Below are positions 43,996 to 54,160 of a DNA stretch of 64,000 nt, piece by piece. A program made the translations under genes and the position numbers. How positions within the stretch are numbered: the first letter of the stretch is position 1; the number at the start of each line of letters is the position of its first letter. The notes below the pieces were generated by a model. That model did no database searches. It saw only the letters and a list, made by a program, of their open reading frames with translations, and was not told the DNA's origin. This stretch comes from Rana temporaria (lineage: Eukaryota > Chordata > Amphibia > Anura > Ranidae): positions 30,906,526 to 30,970,525 of the forward strand of contig NC_053499.1 of assembly GCF_905171775.1 (NCBI RefSeq). The letters are read 5' to 3'.

Positions 43996-45425
43996 CAACA
44001 GTATTGTGAGTACACCCCTCACATTTTTGTAAATATTTTATTCCATCTTTTCATGTGACAACACTGAAGAAATGACACTTTGCTACAATGTAAAGTAGTG
44101 AGTGTACAGCTTGCATAACAGTGTAAATTTGCTGTCCCCTCAAAATAACTCAACACACAGTTATTAACCCCCCTGGCGGTGTTCCCGAGTCTGACTCGGG
44201 GTTAGATTTTCCTGCTACGATCGGTAACCCCGAGTCAGACTCGGGCTTGCCTCGCTAGATCCACAGGCACTTTTTACTTACCTTGTCCCTGGATCCAGCG
44301 ATGCCACCGCGCTGTGTGAGCGAGCGGGACCTCGCTCGATTCACACAGTGCCTCCGTGTGACGCCGATCTCCGTTCCCTGCGACGTTACGACGCACGGGG
44401 ACGGAGAACGGCGCCAAATTCAAAAACGTAAACAAACACAATACATACAGTATACTGTAATCTTATAGATTACAGTACTGTATGTAAAAAATACACCCCC
44501 CCCTGTCCCTAGTGGTCTGTCCTGTGTCATGCATGTCATTTTATATAATAAAAACGTTTCTTTCTCCCTGCAAACTGTAGATTGTCCATAGCAACCAAAA
44601 GTGTCCCTTTATGTCAAAAATGGTTTTAGATCAGCTAAAAAACAGCGATAATAAATTATAATCACTTGCAGAATTGTGCGATAGCGATTTGTGGGGAAAT
44701 TCGTCATAAAAAAAATAAATAATGACAGCAACAATTCTGCAACTGAGCAAATTTCAGTGATTTTAATTTGATTACATTATTGAATAATTTTTATTATAAT
44801 TATATTATTATTTGTTATAATTATTTATAATTATTTATTATATTATAATTTATAATTTTGTTTTTAAAAAAATGTCATACCCGGGATGCCTATTAGAATC
44901 TTGTTTGGTCAGATTTAAGTGAGTTATTTCTAAAAATTACAGACCTACAATATAAAACGCCAAATTTCCTTGCAAATAATGGTACCGCTTTCAGCATGTT
45001 TTTTCTGAAAGAATCATACCGCCAGGGAGGTTAATGTCTAAAGCGCTGGCAACAAAAGTGAGTAAATCCCTAAGTCAAAATGTCCAAATTGGGCTCAATT
45101 AGCCATTTTCCCTCTCTGATGTCACGTGACTCGTTAGGGTTATAAGGTCTTAGGTGTGAATGGGGAGCAGGTGTGTTAAAAAAAGAATTGTTGCTCTACA
45201 TAAAGATGGTCTAGGCTATAAGAAGATTGCCAAGACCCTGAAACTGAGCTGCAGCACGTTGGCCAAGACCATACAGCAGTTTAACAGGACAGGTCCCACT
45301 CAGAACAGGCCTCGCCATGGTTGACCAAAGAAGTTGAGTGCACGTGTTCAGCATCATATGCAGAGGTTTTTTGGGGGAAATAGACGTATGAGTGCTGCCA
45401 GCATTGCTGCAGAGGTTGGAAATTG
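43996..45425 (+). mobile_element. Tc1 transposon remnant, 5' half, split by a TTAA element
   Basis: The left end is degraded (GTGAGTACACCCCTCACATT). After the insert at 44168-45030 the Tc1 sequence resumes at TGTCTAAAGCGCTGGCAAC. The transposase helix-turn-helix region is readable (RRMSAASIAAEV at about 45385-45420) but carries an in-frame TGA at 45322-45324, where the copy at 52507 has CGA. A deletion removes the translation start. Transposase DDE residues are absent. Confidence 0.8.
44168..45030 (+). mobile_element. TTAA-flanked CCTGGCGGT element, copy 3, nested in Tc1
   Basis: TTAA lies at 44164-44167 and 45031-45034. The ends are CCCCCCTGGCGGTGTTCC and ATACCGCCAGGGAGG. It is highly similar to copy 2 along its length, including AATTTGGCGCCGTTCTCC reversed and the AT palindrome. 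The nested position proves it moved as a unit. Confidence 0.85.
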
Positions 45426-45450
45426 CATTTCCCTAAACAAACTAATTAAG

Positions 45451-46233
45451 GTTGAATCTGTCATTGAAGGCTTATGGTGTCTGTCTGTTTGTCGAATGTT
45501 CAAAGAAGATTCGACAGAGCAGCGAAACTGTACGACGCTGCAATCATACTTTTCCGGTCGAATGTTCCGCCTACAAGCTATAGTAGAATTCTAATGTTGT
45601 ATGACACTAGTAATAATTATATTTATTAAATATTATTACTAGTCAACCAACAATAGAATTTTTCTATAGCCTATGGGCCGAGCATTTTACTAGAAATGTA
45701 TGATTGCGGCGTCGTACAGTTTAGCTGCTCCGTCGAATCTTCTTAGAACTATCAACAGACACCATGATGCCGCATACACACGGTCGTTTTTTGTGATGGA
45801 AAAAAACGACATTTTTTATCATGAAACAAAACAACGTTTTTCAAACTTCATTTTAAAAAACGACGTTGCCTACACACCATAGTTTTTTTCAAAATGCTCT
45901 AGCAAAGCGTGGTTACGTTCAGCACGTACGACGGCATTCTGTTCCATTTAAGCTCCCGTCATAACTTGCTTCTGAGCATGCGCGGGTTTAAAAACGTAGT
46001 TTTAAACGTCGTTTTACCCACACACTATCATTTTTTATGACACAAAAAACAACGTTTTGAAAAACGACATAAAAAATTTAAGCATGCTCGAATTTTTTTT
46101 TTTGTCGTTTTTCACAAGACATAAAACAACGTTTTCCCCACACACGGTCATTTTAAATGACATTTTTAAAAATGTCATTTTTTTTCATCACAAAAAACGA
46201 CCGTGTGCATAAGCCTTCAATGACAGATTCAAC
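45451..46233. repeat. Unclassified palindromic element, arms of about 130 bp, split by a MITE
   Basis: GTTGAATCTGTCATTGAAGG at 45451 reads back as CCTTCAATGACAGATTCAAC at 46214-46233. GATTCGACAGAGCAGCG and its partner GCTGCTCCGTCGAATC pair further in. Its apex holds an AT-rich CTAGTAATAATTA palindrome. It has no known family and is interrupted at 45768-46209. Confidence 0.7.
45768..46209. mobile_element. GTACACACG-group MITE (TTTTTTGTGATGG arm), TAA target
   Basis: The ends are TGCCGCATACACACGGTCG and CGACCGTGTGCA. The intact opposite arm of the host palindrome shows the pre-insertion site was CACCA-TAA-GCC. The flanks are now TGA (45765-45767) and TAA (46210-46212). The core is short: GTGGTTACGTTCAGCACG ... 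TTCTGAGCATGCGCGG. Confidence 0.8.
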
Positions 46234-46499
46234 GTTTTTCGATGCTTTGTCGAATCTTCATGTTGAATTCATGAATTCATGTTGAATTGTCAAGTTAGTT
46301 CTAGCTATTTTACTGCTCCTCCTCTTTGGTTACAATCAGCCAATAACATTCATCATCATGATTATTTTTATTTTACTTCCCCCACCCAATTCCAGCAGCG
46401 ATCTTTCCTCTCTATAATGTCAAATCTTTCTCTCTATGTCGAATCTTTTCTCTCTATAATGTCGAATCTTTTCTCTCTATGTAGAATAATCTTAGACTA
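46234..46499. repeat. CTCTCTATAATGTCGAATC tandem and spacer
   Basis: At about 46408-46488 a 19-21 bp unit (TTTTCTCTCTATAATGTCGA) occurs about four times with drift. Upstream is unassigned. Confidence 0.6.
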
Positions 46500-46502
46500 A
46501 TA

Positions 46503-47210
46503 TAGCCAGATTCAGGTAGAGATAAGACGGCGTATCAGTAGATACGCCGTCGTAACTCAGAATCTGCGCCGAAATTGAGATACGCTTAAATGTTGCTAAG
46601 ATACGACCGCCGGCGCCGTCGTATCTTTGCTGTCTATTTACGCTGGCCGCTAGGGGCGTGTACGCTGATTTACGCCTAGAATACGTAAATCAGCGAGATA
46701 CACCTATTCAGGAACGTAAGCTTGCCCGTCGCAGTAAAGATACGCCATTTACGTAAGGCGTTTTCAGGCGTAAAGATAAACCACCAAAAAGATGGCGCAG
46801 CCAATGTTAAGTATGGACGTCGGAACCGCGTCACATTTTTCACGTTTTACGTCGTTTGCGTAAGTCGTCCGTGAATGGGGCTGGCCGTAATTTACGTTCA
46901 CTTTGAAACCAATTTGTCTATGCGGTGTAATTCGGAGCATGCGCACTGTGTTACGTCCACGGACGGCGCATGCGCCGTTCGTTCAAAACGTCATTTAAGT
47001 GGGGTTATGCTTAATTTACATAAAACACGCCCACCTCTTCCACATTTGAATTAGGCGCGCTTACGCCGGCACATTTACACTACGCCGCCGTAACTTAGGA
47101 CGCAAGTTGTTTGTGAATACTGTACTTGCCTCTCTAACTTATGGCGGCGTAGCGTATATGAGATACGCTACGCCTGCCTAAAGTTAGGCATGTCTACCTG
47201 ATTCTGGCTA
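46503..47210. mobile_element. TAGCCAGATTC-family MITE, ATA-flanked
   Basis: ATA is exactly duplicated at 46500-46502 and 47211-47213. The ends are TAGCCAGATTCAGGTAG and CTACCTGATTCTGGCTA. It contains TTTACGTAAGGCG, GGCGCATGCGCC at 46965-46976, and CACTACGCCGCCGTAAC. Confidence 0.85.
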
Positions 47211-47229
47211 ATAAAGTTAAGGTTAGGCA

Positions 47230-47387
47230 CATTCGACCAACGAAAACGAAAATAAAGCATTTGTTTATGTCGGATCTTTCGGTTTTCGGATTTCTGTGCG
47301 TTCGTTTTTGTTTGTTAAAACGATAACGAAAATACCTGAAATCTGGACGAAAATTCATTCAGACGAAAACGAATGCACATGTCTAGA
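47230..47387. mobile_element. Small hAT-like element with GCACATGTCTA end
   Basis: The right end GAATGCACATGTCTA and the GAAAACGAAAATA / TCGTTTTTGTTTG words match the ends of the large element at 60991-63023. The left end is degraded and no 8-bp duplication is visible. Confidence 0.45.
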
Positions 47388-47403
47388 TTCTACTGTGCTT
47401 CTT

Positions 47404-47440
47404 CTAAAAAATATATATATACATATATATATATATTTAT
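47404..47440. repeat. (AT)n microsatellite
   Basis: Imperfect TATATA run with ACATAT interruptions. Confidence 0.8.
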
Positions 47441-47444
47441 TTAA

Positions 47445-48382
47445 CTGCTTGCTGACCAGCCGCCGCAGTTTTACGGCGGCAGGTGAGCACGTAGATCTAC
47501 ATCATCTCTCCCAGCAGCCAATAGGGGCGCATGCGCCCCCCGCTCCTGACTCCCGCGCGCGTGCCCAGCGGTCGCGATCACCGCCGGGCACCCCGCGATC
47601 GCTCGTTACAGAGCGAGAATCGGGAGCTGTGTGTGTAAACACACATCTCCCGGTCCTGTCAGGGGAGAAACGCCTGACCGTCTGTTCATACAATGTATGA
47701 ACAGCGATCAGTCATTTCCCCTTGTGAGTCCACCCCCCCTACAGTTAGAACACACCCACGGAACATACTTAACCCCTTCCCCGCCCCCTAGTGTTAACCC
47801 CTTCCCTGCCAGTGGCATTTTTATAGTAATCAATGCATTTTTATAGCACTGATCGCTATAAAAATGCCAATGGTCCCAAAAATGTGTCAAAAGTGTCCGA
47901 AGTGTCCGCCATAATGTCGCAGTACCGAAAAAAAATCGCTGATCGCCGCCATTGCTAGTAAAAAAAAAGTATTAATAAAAATGCCATAAAACTACCCCCT
48001 ATTTTGTAAACGCTATAACTTTTATAACGCTTATTGTGATTTTTTTTTTACGAAAAATATGTAGAAGAATACGTATCGGCCTAAACTGAGGAAAAAACAT
48101 TTTTTAAATATTTTTGGGGGATATTTATTTAGGTCAAAAGTAAAAAATATTCATTTTTTTTCAAAATTGTCACTCTATTTTTGTTTATAGCGCAAAAAAT
48201 AAAAACCGCAGAAGTGATCAAATACCACCAAAAGAAAGCTCTATTTGTGGGAAAAAAAGGACGCCAATTTTGTTTGGGAGCCACATCGCACGACCGCGCA
48301 ATTGTCAGTTAAAGCGACGCAGTGCCGAATCGCAAAAAGTGCTCTGGTCTTTGACCAGCAATATGGTCCGGGGCTTAAGTGG
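47445..48382 (+). mobile_element. CCACTT-family element, complete, TTAA-flanked
   Basis: TTAA lies at 47441-47444 and 48383-48386. The ends are CTGCTTGCTGACCAG and GGTCCGGGGCTTAAGTGG. It is collinear with 935-1931, including GATCGCCGCCATTGCTAGTA, TACGTATCGGCCTAAACTG and GCTCTATTTGTGGG. Confidence 0.8.
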
Positions 48383-48386
48383 TTAA

Positions 48387-49337
48387 GTGGTTTTCTTCCA
48401 AAAAAATAATTAAAAAGACTCAACGTTGTTTTTTACAAATGCCCTCATCTTGAGATTTTTAGGACAAGTTCTATAAGGTCACATTTTATTGTGGATATCA
48501 CGCTAAACGACTATGGCCATCCTTCAGCACGCAGCACTTCCCGTCTGCCAGGACTGGGACTGAGGTCTGTTGATTTTACGGTTTGTGTAGAACAAATAAC
48601 ACAAGAGTGTATTATGCTGTACGGAGACAGTCCCTTTTATGTTGGCTGTGAATGCAAGTTATCCCAGGTTGGGTATCCAGGGGACCATTTAGACCAGGTT
48701 TCCTTTGAAATCCTTCTCTATTTCTGAACGGCGCATTCAATAATCAGTGCAAGCCAGAACTGAGGCTCGCTTTCTGTGATTCTAAGAACCCATTAAATTA
48801 TATTGTTACTGAAAAACAATACATGTGCTAATCACGCTCTGAGCATGTGGATCTTAATTTCCCCCGAGATTCGGTTATGAATTTTTACTAACATGTTAAT
48901 TTTGTGTGTTAATCAGTCGCTGTAGGCTGAATGAATGGATTGACTATGTAAAATTGTTTGATATTGAAACAACTCCTTTTGACCCTCTCAAATTGGCTCC
49001 ATTCCCCTAAAGACGGTTAAAGTTAATTAAGCACTCAATAGGTTTATGGTGTTTAAATTAAAATATATTACTCCTCATTGTTTAGTCATCAAGTGAGAGG
49101 ATCTTTCTCCTCCTGGCTGCCTTGCTGGCTAATAGGCTTATCAAAATTCATGATGTAATGTGGAGGTTTTGATCGCTGGACAAGTGTGTTACAGAACCGT
49201 ACTGTCAATCAATGAGCATGGAAAGGTGCCACTAGAGGGCACATGGCTTCCATGAATGGAATCAAAGTTTGACTCGAGAAATACGGTTCAGAAAGCAAGC
49301 CGAGAGAGAGATCCCTTTCTGCTTTTTAATACTGGGT
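48387..49337. other. Unique DNA, no gene seen; possible conserved non-coding stretch
   Basis: About 950 bases free of repeats, with evenly mixed composition and ATTA-rich patches (for example 49010-49090). I cannot identify an exon. The 78-codon frame at 48491 has no motif. Confidence 0.35.
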
Positions 49338-49401
49338 ATATATTGTCAGAAGTATTGGGACGCCTGCCTTTACATGTACATGAAATTTAGCCCCAGTCTT
49401 A

Positions 49402-50850
49402 GGCCCGGATTCAGATACAATTGTGTATCTATCGGGGGGCGTAACGTATCTCAGATACGTTACGTCGCCGTAAATTAGGGCTCAAGTTCCGTATTCAGAA
49501 AGAACTTGGGGCCAGATTCAGGTACAAATACGTTACGCTGCGGCGGCGTAACGTATCCCATTTACGTTACACCACTGCAGGTTTACAGTGTAAGTGCCTG
49601 ATTCACAAAGCTCTTACCTGTAAACTTGCGGCGGTGTAACGTAAATCCGCTCGGCGCAAGCCCGCCTAATTCAAATGGTGGCAGGCACCGTTTAAATTAG
49701 GTGCGTTCCCGCGCCGAACGTTCTGCGCATGCTCCGTGTGAAAATTTCCCGACGTGCTTTGCGTGAAATTACGGCGCCCTGACGTATTTTTTGAACGGCG
49801 ACGTGCGTTACGTCGTTTCGTATTCCCAGGCGACTTACGAAAAAAAAATTGAAAATCGAGGCGGGAACGACGGCCATACTTTAACATGGCTGTTGTAAAT
49901 GTAAGCCATGAAAAAACAGGCCTAAGTTTGCGACGGGAAAAACCGACTAACGACGACGTAAGAGATTGCGACGAACGCGCGTATCTTCGTGGATCGCCGT
50001 AATCAGCTAATTTGCATACCCGACGCTGGAAAACGACGCGAACTCCACCCAGCGGCCGCCGGAAAATTACACCTAGGATCCGAAGGCGTACGAAGCCGTA
50101 CGCCTGTCGGATCTTAGCCATAAGCCGTCGTATCTTTTTTGTGAATTACAAATAAAGATACGACGCGGCAAATTTGAAAATATGCCGGAGTATCAGTAGA
50201 TACTCCGGCGTATTTCCTCTGTGAATCTGGCCCTTGCACCCTAAGTTAAGGCTGCGTAACGTATGTGGTCCGGCATAAGCCCGCGGAATTCAAATGTGGA
50301 TGATGTGGGCGTGTTTTTTTTAAATTAATTGTGACCCCACGCATTTGACGTTTTTTACGAACGGCGCATGCGCCGTTCGTGAAAGAATCCCAGTGCGCAT
50401 GCTCCAAATTAACCCGCAAAAAGCCAATGCTTTCGACGTGAACATAAATTACTCCCAGCCCTATTCGCGAACGACTTACGCAAACAACGTAATCAATGGA
50501 AAATACGACGCTGGCCCGACGTCCATACTTAACATAGGATACCCCTCATATAGCAGGGGTAACTTTACGCCGGAAAAAGCCTAAGTAAACGATGTAAAAA
50601 AATGCGCCGGGCGGACGTACGTTTCAAAATCGGCGTATCTACCTAATTTGCATATTCCTTGCGTAAATCTACGGAAGCGCCACCTAGCGGCCAGCGTAAA
50701 TATGCAGCCTAAGATACGAAGGTGGATCTTAGGGAAAATCAATGCGTAACTGATTCTATGAAACAGGCGCATAGATACGACCCCGCACACTCAGAGTTAC
50801 AACGGCGTATCCGGAGATACGCTGTCGTAACTCCTATCTGAATCCGGGCC
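49402..50850. mobile_element. GGCCCGGATTC-family MITE in Tc1, TTA-flanked
   Basis: TTA is exactly duplicated at 49399-49401 and 50851-50853. The ends are GGCCCGGATTCAGATAC and TATCTGAATCCGGGCC. It contains GGCGCATGCGCC at 50363-50374 and is itself interrupted at 49509-50233. Confidence 0.9.
49509..50233. mobile_element. GGGCCAGATTC-family MITE nested inside a GGCCCGGATTC MITE
   Basis: TTG is exactly duplicated at 49506-49508 and 50234-50236. The ends are GGGCCAGATTCAGGTAC and TGTGAATCTGGCCC. The host word ACTTGCRCCCTAAG is restored on removal, as seen intact at 35023. This is the third tier of the nest. Confidence 0.9.
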
Positions 50851-50869
50851 TTAGTCTGTAGGGTTCACT

Positions 50870-51137
50870 CAGAGGCGGCTCTAGGCTTTGTGAGGCCTTA
50901 GGAAAAACTTAGACATGAGGCCCCACTCACGGCCACAATGGGAAAAAGTATTACATTTTTAGCGCAGAGTCCTTGCATGAGGAGTTTGATCCTGCACATC
51001 CGCAGGCATTGCCATCATTCTTCCCGATGCTGGGTTCTCCCCTTCCTCCGCCAGGCAAAGTCAGGCGGCCGTGAGGCCCCTGTTAGCGTGAGGCCTTAGG
51101 CAACCGCTTAATTTGTCTAATTAAAGAGCCGTCTCTG
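50870..51137. mobile_element. hAT-type MITE, 268 bp, exact 8-bp target duplication
   Basis: GGTTCACT is duplicated at 50862-50869 and 51138-51145. The ends CAGAGGCGGCTCTAGG and AAGAGCCGTCTCTG are inverted. Internal words TGAGGCCTTAGG and GTGAGGCCCC repeat. No coding content. Confidence 0.9.
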
Positions 51138-51518
51138 GGTTCACTATTGAGTTTGCCCACCCTTTGCAGCTATAACAGCTTCAACTCTTCTGGGAAGGCT
51201 GTCCACAAGGTTTAGGAGTGTGTCTATGGGAATGTTTAAACATTCTTCCAGAAGCGCATTAGTGAGGTCAGGCACTGATGTTGGACGAGAAGGCCTGGCT
51301 CGCATTCTCAGCTTTAATTCATTCTCAAAGGTGTTTTATCAGGTTGAGGTCAGTCAAGCTAGTCAAGATCCTCCACCCCATCATCCATGTCTTTATGGAC
51401 CTTGTTTTGTGCACTGGTGCGCAGTCATGTTGGAACAGGAAGGGGCCGTCCCCAAACTTTTCCCACAAAGTTGGGAGCATGAAATTGTCCAAAATGTCTT
51501 GGTATGCTGACACCTTAA

Positions 51519-52060
51519 TGCCGCGTACAGACGATCGGAAATTCCGACAACAAAACCGTGGATTTTTTTCGGATGTTGGCTCAAACTTGTCTTGCATACA
51601 CACGGTCGCACAAATGTTGAAAGGATATTCTGAACGGCAAGAACGCGGTGACGTACAAGATGTACGATGGCACTATTAAAGGGAAATTCAATATCAGTCG
51701 TGTTAGTAGAAGTTTGGTGAGAGACGATTCGCGCTTTTTAGCCTCGTGCTTTTTAGTCCGTAACAGTGGGAAGAATGTGCCATCTCCATTATGAACGCTA
51801 TTTTTACCAGACCGAGCGCTTCCATCTCGTACTTGAATCAGAGCATGTGTGGAATTTTGCGCGTCGGAATCGTCAACACACGACCGGAATTTACGAGAAC
51901 GGATTTTGTTGTCGGAAAATTTGAGAACAAGCTCTCCAACTTTTGTTGTCGGAGATTCCGACAGCAAATGTCCGATGGAGCCTACACACGGTCGGAATTT
52001 CCAACAAAAAGCAAAAAACAAAAAACACTTGTCAGAAATTCCGACCGTTTGTACGTGGCA
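51519..52060 (+). mobile_element. GTACACACG-group MITE (GGAAATTCCGAC arm), TAA-flanked, nested in Tc1
   Basis: TAA is exactly duplicated at 51516-51518 and 52061-52063. The ends are TGCCGCGTACAGACGATCGG and CGACCGTTTGTACGTGGCA. Core 51638-51850: GCGGTGACGTACAAGATG, CACTATTAAAGGGAAATTC, AGAGACGATTCGCGC and ATTATGAACGC. Confidence 0.9.
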
Positions 52061-52275
52061 TAAGAGTTCCCTTCACTGGAACTAAGGGGCCATACCAAAC
52101 CCCTGAAAAACAACCCCACACCATAATCCCCCCTCCACCAAATGATTTGGACCAGTGCACAATGCAATGTCCATAAAGACATAAATAAGCAAGTTTGGGA
52201 CGGAGGAACCTAACTGGCCTGCACAGAGAGTCCTGACCTCAACCTGATATAACACCTTTGGGATTAGAGCAGATG

Positions 52276-53095
52276 GTTAAATTTGGTGTTATCGCTCTCA
52301 CTCTCTCATACTGGTCACTGGAAGTTCAACATGACACCTCATGGCAAAGAAAGCTCTGAGGAACTGAATAAAGAAATGTTGCTCTACATAAAAATGGCCT
52401 AGACTATAAGAAGATTGCCAAGATCCTGAAACTGAGCTACAGCGCGGTGGCCAAGACCATACAGCAGTTTAACAGGACAGGTTCTACTCAGAACAGGCCT
52501 CGCCATGGTCGACCAAAGAAGTTGAGTGCACGTGTTCAGCATCATATCCAGAGGTTGTCTTTGGGAAATAGACGTATGAGTGCTGCCAGTATTACTGCAG
52601 AGGTTGAAGAGGTGGGGGGGGGGGGGGTCAGCCTGTCAGTGCTCAGACCATACGCCGCACACAGCATCAAATTGGTCTGCATGGCTGTCATCCTAGAAGG
52701 AAGCCTCTTCTAAAGATGATGCACAAGAAAGCCCGCAGTTTGCTGAAGACAAGCAGACTAAGGACATGGATTACTGGAACCATGTCCTGTGGTCTGATGA
52801 AGCCGAGATAAACGTATTTGGTTCAGAGGGTATCAAGTTTGTGTGGCAGCAACCAGGTGAGGAGTACAAAGACAAGTGTGTCTTGCCTACAGTTAAGCAT
52901 GGTAGTGGGAGTGTCATGGTCTGGGGCTGCATGAGTGCTGCCAGCACTAGGGAGCTACAGTTCATTGAAGGAACCATGAATGCCAACATGTACTGTGACA
53001 TACTGAAGCCGTTGTTTCTTCAGTGTTGTCGCATAAAAAGATATAATAAAATATTTCCAAAAATGTGAGTGGTGTACTCACTTTTGTGAGATACT
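52276..53095 (+). mobile_element. Tc1 transposase pseudogene plus right end
   Basis: The copy starts inside a Tc1 element of the same family as 43996-45425. Readable blocks are an HTH segment with PRHGRPKKL (52447-52600), then a G-run near 52613-52628 that breaks frame, then a 4-base loss near 52735, then the catalytic region WNHVLWSDEAEINVFG ... GSVMVWGCMSA (52766-53010). The first catalytic Asp is in WSDE. The second Asp and the final acidic residue are gone because DNA from about 53016 to the right end is deleted. The terminus reads GAGTGGTGTACTCACTTTTG. It cannot encode active transposase. Confidence 0.85.
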
Positions 53096-53655
53096 GTATA
53101 TACCATTTTGGAACCTCTTTACAACTCCTATAGAAATAATTTGTATTCTGTATCTTCACCCTCATATATATGGATGGTCATTCAATCTTCTAACAGCCAT
53201 GACTAAGCACCCCTTAGCAGTATGAAACCTGTCAACTTAATTGTTCCTGTGCCTCTAAAATCCTTGTATTCTATGATTTCAATTGTCTTCAATAAAGGTG
53301 CTGTAACGGAGTGCGACCGTCCAGCTTTTTAATTCGGTTCATCTACACGTGCAGAGTCTCTAGTTTCATCAGCAGGAGGGGCATTATTATGGGATGTTTC
53401 TTCTGTTCTGTATCTATAAAGGAATTGGGTTTGGGATGAAGTTTGGAGACAGAGGTATAAGGGGACAGGCCCCCAACGGTTTTAATATGGGGCCCCATCA
53501 CCTACAGTTGCGACGCTGGCTATTCCCCTAACCAGCCATCATAACAATAACTTGCGATCATATATTATGCTTATGTTTACAGATTCATCAGACCGCTCTA
53601 CCTGTATCCTTCGTAAAATAGATAAAGATATGTCATTTTAATCGCACTAGACTTA
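53096..53655. other. Unique DNA, no gene seen
   Basis: No repeat ends or supported frame. Confidence 0.45.
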
Positions 53656-53930
53656 GGCCTCGTACACACGACCGAGGAACTTTCGTAAATGCAACATCGT
53701 TTTTCTCGACAAGTTCCTTGATAGGCTTGTCGAGAAACTTGACAAGCTTTCTTTGCGTACACACTGTCAAGACCAAATCTCGTCGTTCTCAAAAGCGGTG
53801 ACGTAAAACACGACGGCACTATAAAGGGTAAGTTTGATTCCACTGGCGACACCCTTCTGAGCATGTGCAGGTTTCTAAGCATACACACAAACGTGTTTCT
53901 CGTCGAAAACCAGCCCGACAGAGATGCTCC
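53656..53930 (+). mobile_element. GTACACACG-group MITE (CTCGACAAG arm), right end lost
   Basis: The left end is GGCCTCGTACACACGACC. The core reads GCGGTGACGTAAAACACGAC, CACTATAAAGGG (about 53817-53828) and CTGAGCATGTGCAGG. The right arm stops at AAACCAGCCCGACAGAG, where the CCCCC-rich tandem begins. Confidence 0.7.
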
Positions 53931-53934
53931 CCTA

Positions 53935-54160
53935 AGAAGTCTTCATTAGTGTCCCCCATAAGAGTCCCCCCCAGCAGGTGTCCCCCATCAGATCCCCCCA
54001 CAGCAGGTGTCCCCCATAAGAGCCCACCAGCAGTTGCTCCCCATCAAAGCCCCCCCACAGCAGTTGCCCCCCATCAGAGCCCCCCACAGCAGGTGTCCCC
54101 CATCAGAGCCCCCCCAAGGCAGGTGTCCCCATCAGAGCCCCCCACATCAGGTGTCCTCAA
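53935..54160 (+). repeat. Minisatellite of about 28-bp CCCCCCAYAGCAGGTG units
   Basis: Around eight units alternate CCCCCCACAGCAGGTGTC and CCCCATCAGAGCC. They yield proline-rich frames in several registers, which are artefacts of the tandem. Confidence 0.8.

Larger units (their letters stand above)
49338..52275 (-). mobile_element. Tc1 transposon carrying three direct insertions
   Basis: The left end is TATATTGTCAGAAGTATTGG. Tc1 sequence resumes at 50851-50869, 51138-51518 and 52061-52152, and encodes transposase on the minus strand. The stretch 51300-51418 is repeated in the opposite direction at 52153-52272. Insertions are at 49402-50850, 50870-51137 and 51519-52060. Removing each with its target repeat reconnects the Tc1 sequence. 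Most of the transposase reading frame is lost. Confidence 0.8.
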
